A stretch of 9,125 bases of DNA from Hellea sp964472905 (GTDB taxonomy: Bacteria > Pseudomonadota > Alphaproteobacteria > Caulobacterales > Maricaulaceae), in contig CAYYMI010000081.1 in NCBI GenBank assembly GCA_964472905.1, positions 1 through 9,125 of the forward strand. The letters run 5' to 3'. This document shows positions 1 through 6,526 of the stretch, in pieces. The notes below the pieces were generated by a model, which did not search any database, was not told the origin of the DNA, and saw nothing but the letters and a program-made list of their open reading frames with translations. Numbering within the stretch: position 1 is the stretch's first letter; each line of letters opens with the position of its first letter. The translations under genes and the position numbers were made by a program.

Positions 1-549
1 TTTGTGTGACGGCACTCTTAATCCCGAAGTTACAGCGGTACGATAGCTGTCGCTAGCTGACTGCACCGGTTGGGCCTAACACATCACAAAGACCCGGCAC
101 CTCTGCGGTCGTAACTCCGCAGCGCTCAGCCTCATCGTCCGAATGCCACAAACCTACGCGATTGCTTGTCTTCGTGCAATTTTATTGAAAATAAAATGCA
201 CTAACATCCGGAACATCATCTTGATTGAAGTGTAAGAACAAATCTCAATGACGCGCATTTTATAACACAGTCCGAATTCGTGAGGATTAATCTCATTGTT
301 TATTTTATAAGCGGTTGAAATGCTTAGGGGGTCTAAGGGTGGTTATTGAGGATTGAGTTTCTAAATTGTCACACTGACGCCAGCATCGCTTGCCCGGTGT
401 CCATATCTAGGATTCGCCTCGTGCTGGAATATTTAGAGCTGTAATATTAGGCTTGGATACCGGGCGTTTCCTTTGGAACCGCGTCGGTATGACGAGTTTA
501 GAGGTAACGTAAATTGACCTCATAGCTACGGATGTTTAGGTGTGTCTAT
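1..549. other. Intergenic region without a convincing gene
   Basis: No long reading frame is supported here on either strand. On the plus strand, the frame starting at base 2 is open only to a TAG at 44-46 and the frame starting at base 3 only to a TAG at 54-56. Either could be the last residues of a gene entering from the left, but both are too short to judge. A 6-bp hairpin (103-108 with 117-122, 8-base loop) has no T-run after it, so it is not a good terminator. The middle part (about 180-350) is A+T-rich. The most structured piece, 392-465, is listed separately. No convincing -35/-10 pair for the downstream methyltransferase was found; TTGACC at 514-519 has no suitably placed -10. Confidence 0.6.
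392..465 (+). other. Long-range inverted repeat, possible structured RNA or leader element
   Basis: Bases 392-403 (GCCCGGTGTCCA) pair with 454-465 (TGGATACCGGGC) over 12 positions. Eleven are Watson-Crick and one is a G·U pair (399 with 458). Inside lie two weaker helices: 416-419 with 449-452, and AATATT at 428-433 with 443-448 around a 9-base loop. The G·U pair would become a C·A mismatch in a minus-strand transcript, so the fold favours plus-strand RNA, the direction of the methyltransferase that starts 84 bases further on. The run GTTTCCTTT after the stem is only mildly T-rich, so this is a poor terminator. I do not recognise a known riboswitch or RNA family. It could be a leader element of the methyltransferase, the end of an upstream transcript, or chance. 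Confidence 0.3.
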
Positions 550-1296
550 ATGGACAATGCGAGAACTTTTGGCGCGCAGGCGCAAACTTATGCCTCTGCC
601 CGGCCCCATTATCCGCCTGAGCTTTATGATTGGATTGCGTCACAATCGCCCGCCTTGAATAAGGTTTGGGACGTTGGGACAGGGTCAGGACAAGCGGCGG
701 TGTCTTTGGCCGAGCGGTTTTCACAGGTTTATGCAACGGATATAGATAGTGAGCAAATTGCTCATGCCGCCGAGCATGCCCGTGTTCAGTATTTTCAAGC
801 CAAGGCGCATCACTCAGCTTTGCCGCCAAGTTCTGTTGACGCCGTGACGGTCGCAACAGCCCTGCATTGGTTTGATCATAAATTGTTCTGGGAAGAGGTC
901 GCGCGCACCGCAAAACCGGGCGCGCTTTTTTGTGGGTGGACCTATCATAGGTGCTATACCGACACAGATGTTCATGAGCATCTTATCGAGCCTATCTTAG
1001 AAATAATTGAGCCTTATTGGGCGGAGGGCAACCGCTTGAGTTGGCGAGGCTATGCCCCCGATGAACTTGCTATGCCCTTTAAGGTTATCCATATGCCAGA
1101 GTTTGAATGTCATCTATCATGGACTCCCACTCAAATCGCGGCGCTCATCACCTCTTGGTCGGCTCATAAAAAAGCCCGTATGGATGGGCATGAAGAGAGG
1201 TTAGTTCAAATAGAACAGAAAGCCCTCCGCGAGCTTAATGATAAAGCAAGACCGTTTATCTTGCCGCTGAATACGCTCGCGTCGAGGGTGAATTAG
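550..1296 (+). CDS. Class I SAM-dependent methyltransferase
   Basis: This protein of 248 residues is predicted to transfer a methyl group from S-adenosylmethionine; the acceptor is unknown. Numbering from the ATG at 550, the SAM-binding motif I is DVGTGSGQ at about 41-48. An acidic residue ends strand 2 (ATDID, about D64), and a motif IV-like ALHWF lies near 104-108. This is the usual layout of methyltransferase types 11/25. The opening FGAQAQTYASARPHYP resembles the N-terminus of that family. An in-frame ATG at 532 would add six residues, but I prefer 550 because TTAGG (536-540) sits 9 bases before it and 532 has no visible Shine-Dalgarno site. It is the only plus-strand gene in the left half and its TAG overlaps the TAA of the convergent membrane gene (1293-1296). 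No transmembrane segment or signal peptide is seen, so it should be cytoplasmic. A small-molecule or protein substrate are both possible. Confidence 0.9.
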   Translation: MDNARTFGAQAQTYASARPHYPPELYDWIASQSPALNKVWDVGTGSGQAAVSLAERFSQVYATDIDSEQIAHAAEHARVQYFQAKAHHSALPPSSVDAVTVATALHWFDHKLFWEEVARTAKPGALFCGWTYHRCYTDTDVHEHLIEPILEIIEPYWAEGNRLSWRGYAPDELAMPFKVIHMPEFECHLSWTPTQIAALITSWSAHKKARMDGHEERLVQIEQKALRELNDKARPFILPLNTLASRVN

Positions 1297-1664
1297 GCCT
1301 CACGCTTTACATAAGCGATTGTTGTAAAGACCAAGCCAATAATCCAAAGCCCCGGCCCGACGATAGAAGCCGGAAACTCTATCCCGCCTTGCATCACTGG
1401 AAATAAGAGAAAGCCTATATCTTCTGCCGTAATGATAAAGGCGGCGACCCAATACGCGGCTTTGTTATTTTGCCAGTTAAACCATGACAGGATAAGCCCG
1501 AAAACACCGAGATATATGAGCGTCCAATGGCCTTGGGCGAGGCGGCCTGCCGCTTCGGATAAGGTGCCGTCTGCGGCGCGCTCGCTCAGCCGCGAGATGC
1601 CAAGCGCAATATGAAGAACGGACCATAGCGCATAGGCGATGGCCCCGATTTTTGCTGCCCACAT
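1293..1664 (-). CDS. Small four-helix integral membrane protein, function unknown
   Basis: This protein of 123 residues is very hydrophobic. I see four likely transmembrane segments, at about 3-21, 47-62, 69-88 and 97-118, with a short polar loop (about 24-45) after the first and a basic C-terminus (VKREA). No catalytic motif is visible and I do not recognise the family. It is probably an inner-membrane protein. Its ATG (1662-1664) overlaps by one base the TAA of the upstream PhlG-like gene (1664-1666), giving TAATG on the minus strand, so translation is probably coupled and the two products may act together. Its own stop (1293-1295) lies inside the end of the convergent methyltransferase gene. 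No terminator hairpin is seen at this end, so the two transcripts probably overlap. Confidence 0.8.
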   Translation of the reverse strand: MWAAKIGAIAYALWSVLHIALGISRLSERAADGTLSEAAGRLAQGHWTLIYLGVFGLILSWFNWQNNKAAYWVAAFIITAEDIGFLLFPVMQGGIEFPASIVGPGLWIIGLVFTTIAYVKREA

Positions 1665-2404
1665 TATTTGGCCTCCTGCATTTCGGTCTTATAAAGCTCA
1701 GGGAGAAACTCTGCGAGAATTCCCATTTCTTCTTCGGCATGACGCATGAGGTCAAGCGAGCTAGATTTTCGCAGCGCCGCTAGGCGCGCTAAATATGTAT
1801 TGCCGAGAATACCCTCAATAGAGCCTTTGGTGTCATTACCGTCACGTTTCGCCACATGGCCCATCCAAAAGCGGCTCAGCATGACCGCGCCATTATCTGT
1901 GTTGCGGATGATGTGGCACATTTTACCGCCATTAATCGGCTTTTCCAGCAGTCCTGGCCGTGCGCAAACCGCCACGTCATCGGGGCGTAAATGTGATGTA
2001 TCGCCTAATATCTCTTCTGGCGGGACAAATTGGATACGTAATTTGTGCACATCAGACCCAATATATTCATGCACGAGATGGCTAGCGCCGACATAGTCGC
2101 CCGGGGTTTTATTCTCCCAGTCCATCCAAAGATGGGCCTTTGGATGCCAGCGTTTATAGTGCTCAGATGTCTGCATATAATCAGCGAACCACCATTTGAC
2201 CATCTTGGCCTTAACATCGGGCATAGGGGTGAGGGCGGAGACTTGATAGACACCATTGGCTTGGCGCTTCACGTCGGATTTAAACGCGTTAAAATTCTCA
2301 GAGGAAAGAAAATCAGCGTTCGGCCCGCCAGAAAAGGGCGGGAGGCCGAAAGCGGCGATGCCTAAAAAGAGAACCAACCCGGTCGTTAAATACCGTTTTT
2401 TCAT
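1664..2404 (-). CDS. DAPG hydrolase (PhlG)-like metal-dependent hydrolase with N-terminal signal/anchor
   Basis: This protein of 246 residues starts with a basic tip and a hydrophobic stretch (MKKRY, then about 7-20), which looks like a signal peptide or membrane anchor. There is no lipobox Cys. The rest resembles the 2,4-diacetylphloroglucinol hydrolase family, with WWF-(x)7-EHYKRWHP at 71-88, HLVHEYIG at 109-116 and RHAEEEM at 221-227. As I recall it, the zinc ligands of Pseudomonas PhlG are His129, Glu160, His270 and Glu274. Here H82, E113, H222 and E226 reproduce the spacings (31, 109, 4 against 31, 110, 4), so a metal site looks intact. PhlG hydrolyses a C–C bond to release acetate from an acylated phenol; the substrate here is unknown. 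The gene lies 63 bases after the aminotransferase and overlaps the next membrane gene by one base. SD-like AGGGG stands 5 bases before the ATG and lies in an inverted repeat. The family call is from memory of motifs, not a search. Confidence 0.65.
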   Translation of the reverse strand: MKKRYLTTGLVLFLGIAAFGLPPFSGGPNADFLSSENFNAFKSDVKRQANGVYQVSALTPMPDVKAKMVKWWFADYMQTSEHYKRWHPKAHLWMDWENKTPGDYVGASHLVHEYIGSDVHKLRIQFVPPEEILGDTSHLRPDDVAVCARPGLLEKPINGGKMCHIIRNTDNGAVMLSRFWMGHVAKRDGNDTKGSIEGILGNTYLARLAALRKSSSLDLMRHAEEEMGILAEFLPELYKTEMQEAK

Positions 2405-2442
2405 ATCATCCCCTATAGGGCGATATGTTATGGGATGATGTG
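2402..2442 (-). promoter_or_regulatory. Inverted repeat covering the start site of the PhlG-like gene
   Basis: CATATCATCCC (2402-2412) and GGGATGATGTG (2432-2442) are inverted copies matching at 10 of 11 positions. The repeat includes the start codon (2402-2404) and part of the Shine-Dalgarno sequence of the PhlG-like gene. In its mRNA the upstream arm could pair with the ribosome binding site and close it. Two smaller dyads overlap it: CCCTATAGGG (2411-2420), and CATATC/GATATG (2402-2407 with 2422-2427). The element could therefore be an RNA switch or a DNA operator. No T-run follows on the minus strand, so it is not a terminator for the aminotransferase. Confidence 0.4.
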
Positions 2443-2467
2443 TTTAGCGTCAATAATTCAAGGCTGA

Positions 2468-3661
2468 CTATAAAACATTCAAAATGGCTTCGGCCAGTCT
2501 TGGAATATTACCCGCATTCGCTCCTGCGATATTCATACGGCCTGAATTCATGATATAGATAGCATGATCATTGCGCAGAGCTTCGGCTTGGGCTTGCGAG
2601 AGGGGTAAGGTCGAGAACATCCCATTTTGATCTTTAACCGCGCGTGACATGGCTTCGCCGCCTTGTACATCAAGCGATTCGGAGAGTAGCTGACGCAGGC
2701 CGCGCATCCGCTCGCGCATTTCATCGAGTTCGCCTTCCCAAATTTTACGCAAATTTTCATCACGCAGAATGCGGGTCACAATCGCCGCGCCGTGATCGGG
2801 CGGCATAGAAATGATCTTGCGCTGGATCGCGCCAAACTGGCTTTTCGCCGCTTGCGCTTTTTCAGGGCTTTGCGTAATAGCCGCAATGAGGCCCGTGCGT
2901 TCGCGGTAAAGCGCGAAGTTCTTGGAACAGCTCGCCGCGAGTAAAACCTCGGGGCAAATCTCGATCATTTTGCGCAGGCCGTAAGTATCCTGCTCCATGC
3001 CGCGCCCCAATCCGAAATAGGCCAGATCGACATAAGGGAATAATCCGCGCTCTTGCATAAAGGGGGCGAGACGGTCCCATTCTTCGGGAGAAAGGTCCGC
3101 GCCTGTCGGGTTATGACAGCATCCATGGAGGAGGACGATATCGCCGCGCTTGGCGTGCTTATCCAGATAATCCAGCATGTCTTCGAAATCCACGCCGAGA
3201 GTCTCGCGGTTATAATAGGGATAGCTCCCCATCTTTAATCCAGCCTCAGAGATCAGCGGAATATGATTGGCCCAAGTCGGGGTCGAGGCCCAGACCGTGG
3301 CTTCGGGCGCGACGACTTTTAACAGCTCAGCGCCCAGACGTAGCGCGCCAGAGCCACCTGCTGTTTGCGAGGCGCCAATGCGGCCTTCGGTTATGGCGGG
3401 GTGATCTGCACCCAGCATAAGCGCGATCATATCGGCGCAATAATCCTGGTTTCCTGTTGTTCCGACATAAGTTTTGGTGGTTTCTTCGCGGCCCCACATT
3501 TCCTCGGCCAGTTTAACGGATTTTAGGATAACGGTTTGTCCCGTCGCGTCCTTATACACCCCGACGCCGAGGTCGATTTTTTCTGCCCGCATATCGGCTT
3601 TGCATTGCTGCATGATTTCCATGATCGCGTCATTGGGACGGGGATGAAGGGCCTCAAACAT
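2468..3661 (-). CDS. Aspartate/aromatic-amino-acid aminotransferase (class I, PLP-dependent)
   Basis: This protein of 397 residues has the normal length of the AspC/TyrB group. These enzymes move the amino group of aspartate or aromatic amino acids to 2-oxoglutarate in the cytoplasm. Visible landmarks are PTWANH at 128-133 (the active-site Trp region), CHNPTG at 182-187, D212 and Y215 in PYVDLAYFG (contact to the PLP ring), the PLP-binding lysine K247 in SCSKNFALYRERTG with R255 as phosphate ligand, and R375 in NSGRMN for the substrate carboxylate. All key residues are present, so it should be active. Sequence alone does not separate aspartate from tyrosine/phenylalanine specificity. It follows the Trm112-like gene on the same strand after 103 bases and precedes the PhlG-like gene by 63 bases. 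TTGCGT and CTAATT in the upstream gap resemble alphaproteobacterial promoter halves only loosely. The ribosome binding site is weak. Confidence 0.93.
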   Translation of the reverse strand: MFEALHPRPNDAIMEIMQQCKADMRAEKIDLGVGVYKDATGQTVILKSVKLAEEMWGREETTKTYVGTTGNQDYCADMIALMLGADHPAITEGRIGASQTAGGSGALRLGAELLKVVAPEATVWASTPTWANHIPLISEAGLKMGSYPYYNRETLGVDFEDMLDYLDKHAKRGDIVLLHGCCHNPTGADLSPEEWDRLAPFMQERGLFPYVDLAYFGLGRGMEQDTYGLRKMIEICPEVLLAASCSKNFALYRERTGLIAAITQSPEKAQAAKSQFGAIQRKIISMPPDHGAAIVTRILRDENLRKIWEGELDEMRERMRGLRQLLSESLDVQGGEAMSRAVKDQNGMFSTLPLSQAQAEALRNDHAIYIMNSGRMNIAGANAGNIPRLAEAILNVL

Positions 3662-3764
3662 ATCGAACTCACTTTGCGGTCAGAGGGGCTGTAAAATTAG
3701 AGGCTTGGCCTAACGCAATAGGGGGGTAATGGAAAGCGAGAAAACGCGTAAATAACAGTTTTGG

Positions 3765-3947
3765 TCAGTCCAGCACGCGCGCTTCTTCGATCAGCATAAT
3801 CGGCACGCCTTCGCGGATAGGATAGGCCAGCTTGGCTTTCTTGCTGATAAGTTCGTTGGTCTCGGAATTATAGGTCAGCGGCGCGCGGGTTTTGGGACAA
3901 ACCAGAATACTGAGCATTTTAGGGTCGATTGTACTCTCGGCTGACAT
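3765..3947 (-). CDS. Trm112-like (YcaR-type) small protein
   Basis: This protein of 60 residues matches the bacterial Trm112/YcaR family (UPF0434). It has ILVCPKTRAPL near the start, ELISKKAKLAYPIREGVPIML in the middle and the usual EARVLD end. In eukaryotes Trm112 is the activating partner of several methyltransferases for tRNA, rRNA and release factors; the role of the bacterial proteins is less clear. The metal-binding cysteines are mostly missing: only one Cys remains (C17), where YcaR-type proteins have CPxC and further Cys. A zinc site is therefore unlikely. AAGGA stands about 8 bases upstream of the ATG. The gene starts 18 bases after the LON-domain gene and is probably the last gene of the cnoX–LON–trm112 operon. 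No clear terminator follows. Confidence 0.88.
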   Translation of the reverse strand: MSAESTIDPKMLSILVCPKTRAPLTYNSETNELISKKAKLAYPIREGVPIMLIEEARVLD

Positions 3948-3965
3948 TCTTGGGTCCTTGCGGGC

Positions 3966-4652
3966 TTATTGCGTGGGCTGGGATCCAGATTGTCCCATAT
4001 TTTTTCCGGCGTAAAGATGCATAAGACCGATGAGTAATCTGCGGCGATCATCTGTAGTTTCTGCCTCAATCAAGGACTGCTTATCTTCGGCCTCAAAGGG
4101 ACTGATCATGGCGGCCTGATTAATCAAAACGGGGAGCGGGATTTCGGCCAGACTATCCCAATTAATCTGCACGCCTAAGGTTTTGGCAAAGGCTTTCATG
4201 GCCACCGTTAAAGCCCCGCGGTCACTGCGTCCAGATTCAGAGAGCGCTTCGGAGGTTTGCTTGACATTATGGATATCGGCGTCAGCTTCAAAGTTTGCAA
4301 AACTAATCCGTGCTTGGCGGTAGGGGGTTTTAACCTCAGGCTCGCTGATGATACGAAACCGCTTAAGGCCCTTCAGGACTACCATATAGCGCCCATCATC
4401 CATTTCCGCGAATTGGGTAATGCGGCCTAGCCCGCCAATTTCAACAACCTCGTCGCTTTTTTTATTTTTCTTTTGCACCATGCCGATCAGGCGGTCGCCT
4501 TTCAGGGCGTCATCAATCATATTGAGATAGCGCGGCTCGAATATATTGAGCGGTAAATCACAGGCCGGCAGTAAAACAGTGCCGCTGAGGGGAAATATCG
4601 CCACTTGCTCTGGCGTGGTGCGGCGGGTCAAAGATTTATAATGAACGCTCAT
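3966..4652 (-). CDS. LON peptidase substrate-binding-domain protein (no protease domain)
   Basis: This protein of 228 residues carries the N-terminal substrate-recognition domain of Lon protease. The sequence AIFPLSGTVLLPACDLPLNIFEPRY (18-42) opens the domain, followed by the EIGGLGRI motif (71-78) and a helical part ending near 215. Both the AAA+ ATPase and the Ser-Lys protease domains of Lon are absent, so it cannot degrade protein itself. It may bind unfolded chains or act as an adaptor, but this is inference. It sits between the chaperedoxin gene (86 bases upstream) and the Trm112-like gene (18 bases downstream) on the same strand, a trio I know from other alphaproteobacteria. No strong Shine-Dalgarno site precedes the ATG, which might mean weak or coupled translation. 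The last residues (about 218-228) are polar and probably disordered. Confidence 0.9.
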   Translation of the reverse strand: MSVHYKSLTRRTTPEQVAIFPLSGTVLLPACDLPLNIFEPRYLNMIDDALKGDRLIGMVQKKNKKSDEVVEIGGLGRITQFAEMDDGRYMVVLKGLKRFRIISEPEVKTPYRQARISFANFEADADIHNVKQTSEALSESGRSDRGALTVAMKAFAKTLGVQINWDSLAEIPLPVLINQAAMISPFEAEDKQSLIEAETTDDRRRLLIGLMHLYAGKNMGQSGSQPTQ

Positions 4653-4738
4653 AACTTATAGGTGGGTTTAGGGGATGATTTTGTCAATTCGTTTTAGGGT
4701 CACATTATTGTTTGTCATAATTGTGTCAGCGCAATTGC

Positions 4739-5629
4739 CTAAGCAAACAAAATTGATGAGAGCTGTCTTCGGCCCTCGACGGAGACCTCTGAGGTTGGGC
4801 CTTCGGCTTCGAATATGGTCAGCAAAAATAGCCGCGCGGCTTCATTTTTATAGGCTCTGTTTTTACCGATAGAGTAGAGCAAATGCTCCACCGCTTCGCC
4901 GTTACGGCCAGAGGCGGCGAGGGCTTTCGCGAGGGCAAGCCGCGCGTCCAGATCATCGGGCTTGGAATTGACCGCCGCTTTTAGCTCGGCCGTTGCGTCA
5001 GGCGCAGGGGCTGGCTCGGCGGCGATGGTTAATTGAGAGCGCACCGCCGCGATTTCAGGATGATCCGTGATAGAGGCGTCGGCGCTGGCGATGAGGTCAG
5101 CCGCGCCGGCTTCATTGCCAGTTTCAATATAAATCCGCGCAAGGCCTGCCATGGCTTCGGGGTTTTTTCCGTCTAGCGTTAGGGCTTGTGCGTAATCTTG
5201 CGCCGCGCCGCCCGGATCGCCCGCTGCGAGGCTGTCTTTGGCCCGCGCGGTCAGCTCCGCCGCTTCGGCGATGGGGTCAGAGGCCCCGCTGAGACGGCCG
5301 ACAAATTTCTGCAGCTCTGATTCTGGCTGGCCGCCCATAAAGCCATCAACGGCTTCCCCGTCTTTAAAAGCAAAGACAGCGGGGATAGACCGCACGCCAA
5401 GCTGTCCCGCCACGGCGGGGTTGTCATCAATATTGATTTTGACCATTTTCACCGCGCCTTTGGCCTCGGTGACGGCGCGTTCCAGCGCTGGCATCAACTG
5501 CTTACACGGCCCGCACCACGGCGCCCAGAAATCCACGACGACGGGCGTCTCTTTACTGGCCTCAATCACGTCGTCCACAAAGGCGGCATCAGAACTATCT
5601 TTAATCACATCAAGCGCAGCATCGGTCAT
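4739..5629 (-). CDS. cnoX: CnoX/YbbN-type chaperedoxin (thioredoxin domain plus TPR region)
   Basis: This protein of 296 residues has two parts. Residues about 8-112 form a thioredoxin domain with the active site WCGPC at 38-42 and the cis-proline loop SIPAVFAF at 81-88. Residues about 120-296 form helical repeats of the TPR type, rich in Ala, and end with RRQLSSILFA, typical of the family. CnoX (YbbN) in E. coli is a holdase that protects proteins under hypochlorous acid stress and passes them to GroEL and DnaK; it lacks the second redox cysteine. Here both cysteines are present, so a thiol-disulfide activity is expected, as I recall was reported for Caulobacter CnoX. There is no signal peptide, so it is cytoplasmic. 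AAGGA lies about 8 bases before the ATG. It heads the likely operon with the LON-domain and Trm112-like genes. A TATAAT-like hexamer lies at 5716-5721 (minus), without a matching -35. Confidence 0.9.
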   Translation of the reverse strand: MTDAALDVIKDSSDAAFVDDVIEASKETPVVVDFWAPWCGPCKQLMPALERAVTEAKGAVKMVKINIDDNPAVAGQLGVRSIPAVFAFKDGEAVDGFMGGQPESELQKFVGRLSGASDPIAEAAELTARAKDSLAAGDPGGAAQDYAQALTLDGKNPEAMAGLARIYIETGNEAGAADLIASADASITDHPEIAAVRSQLTIAAEPAPAPDATAELKAAVNSKPDDLDARLALAKALAASGRNGEAVEHLLYSIGKNRAYKNEAARLFLLTIFEAEGPTSEVSVEGRRQLSSILFA

Positions 5630-5910
5630 GGGTGAGTATCCTTAAAAATCTACCGCCAATGTGGGGATGGAGGGGGGAGAGTCAAGTAGGGGAATTCAGG
5701 ATAACTATAGCATCTATTATATCGTGATTACCGCACTCGATGCTTTTGGTGATCGCGACCCATATCCCCAGAGTCCAATATTATTACTAATACAATGCTA
5801 GATTTGTTAACTTATGGGATATTTTACAGATGACTATATTTGAGTCTAATCTGCATTGAGTGTTGTATCGGAAACGGCTTGAATTCTCAAACTGCACTAT
5901 CTACATCAAC
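5630..5910. other. A+T-rich spacer between cnoX and the orphan gene
   Basis: These 281 bases hold no reading frame I would defend on either strand. The composition is clearly A+T-richer than the flanking cnoX gene from about 5700 on. The part next to cnoX must contain its promoter. TATAAT on the minus strand (5716-5721) and TTGACT (5680-5685) are both present but are not spaced as a -35/-10 pair, so I do not call a promoter. No hairpin with a T-run is seen after the end of the orphan gene. Confidence 0.5.
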
Positions 5911-6345
5911 TCATGGCTTATAATGGACTGATTTAATTGTTCTTGGTTTGCTACCTTTGTAACAGATAACTCCCTTTCCCTTAAGTCCCTCGGGAGCCTC
6001 TCCCTCTCTGATTCTATAATATGTGGATCTGACCACCTGTTTCCCAGTTCTATTGTTGGTGACACCGCTTGACCCCAAGTGAACGATATCAGCCCTGAGG
6101 GCATAAATAGGTTTTGGTGGTGGTTCCACCCCATCGCGCTTTGCTACATTGATATCGCCAAGTGCCATTAATTTGAGCATTTTCTTTGGCTTTTTAAAAC
6201 GACCTTCAACTATAAAAGTAACATCTTTCATCGCCTTACAATCTGCGATAGTTTGACTGAAGTCATGGGAATTCAGTAATGACCCGCTTCTGATAGTCGC
6301 GATGCCGAAGGCTATAATAACAATCGTTAGACTTCCTTTGCCCAT
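5911..6345 (-). CDS. Unrecognised small protein with N-terminal hydrophobic segment
   Basis: I do not recognise this protein of 144 residues. Residues about 6-18 are hydrophobic (LTIVIIAFGIATI) after MGKGS, so a signal peptide or N-terminal anchor is likely. The rest is basic, with a lysine-rich patch KKPKKMLK (51-58), a proline run (PPPKP, 75-79) and a polar C-terminal half. Two cysteines (C36 and C128) would fit a disulfide in an exported protein. No catalytic motif is visible. The ATG at 6343-6345 has no good Shine-Dalgarno site, so expression or the exact start is uncertain. Base composition is A+T-richer than its neighbours on both sides and the gene is flanked by gene-free spacers. That fits a recently acquired or fast-evolving orphan gene. 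An overlapping frame on the same strand (5901-6134) is judged a shadow. Confidence 0.55.
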   Translation of the reverse strand: MGKGSLTIVIIAFGIATIRSGSLLNSHDFSQTIADCKAMKDVTFIVEGRFKKPKKMLKLMALGDINVAKRDGVEPPPKPIYALRADIVHLGSSGVTNNRTGKQVVRSTYYRIREGEAPEGLKGKGVICYKGSKPRTIKSVHYKP

Positions 6346-6526
6346 AGGAATTAGTCTTAAAGTCTAAACATTAAAAAGGCTTAAATATTGCTATTGCGGT
6401 TGGTTTGTTCTATTGGGGCGATCATTTTTGTCTCGGTTAAAAGTTGAAATTTTCAAGCGTGAAAGTTATTTGGCTTTCGGAAGAATCAAAAGCGCACTAA
6501 ACCTGTATCTGCTTTGAATTAAGTAA
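6346..6526. other. A+T-rich spacer with a small perfect palindrome
   Basis: No gene is seen here. The palindrome TTGAAA-T-TTTCAA lies at 6444-6456, and 18 bases further is a weak 5-bp hairpin (GAAAG 6461-6465 with CTTTC 6474-6478). They lie 3' of the FAH-family gene and 5' of the orphan gene, both on the minus strand. They could slow transcription or bind a protein, but neither has the G+C stem and T-run of a terminator. Confidence 0.35.

Noticed and set aside
1..70. Short similarity to antisense rRNA (TCCCGAAGTTAC at 22-33 and GTGTGACGG at 4-12).
   Set aside because: These words occur in antisense 23S and 16S rRNA respectively, but the neighbouring bases do not fit either molecule and the order makes no sense, so I take them as chance.
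536..913. Minus-strand reading frame of 125 codons inside the methyltransferase gene.
   Set aside because: Low-complexity basic translation, no family features, and entirely antisense to a gene with clear motifs.
4655..4687. TTGACA (4682-4687) and TATAAG (4655-4660) on the minus strand as a promoter for the LON-domain gene.
   Set aside because: The spacer is 21 bases and the transcription start would fall inside the coding sequence.
5238..5645. Plus-strand reading frame of 135 codons across the start of cnoX.
   Set aside because: Ser/Ala-rich translation typical of an antisense frame; it covers the thioredoxin active-site region of a certain gene.
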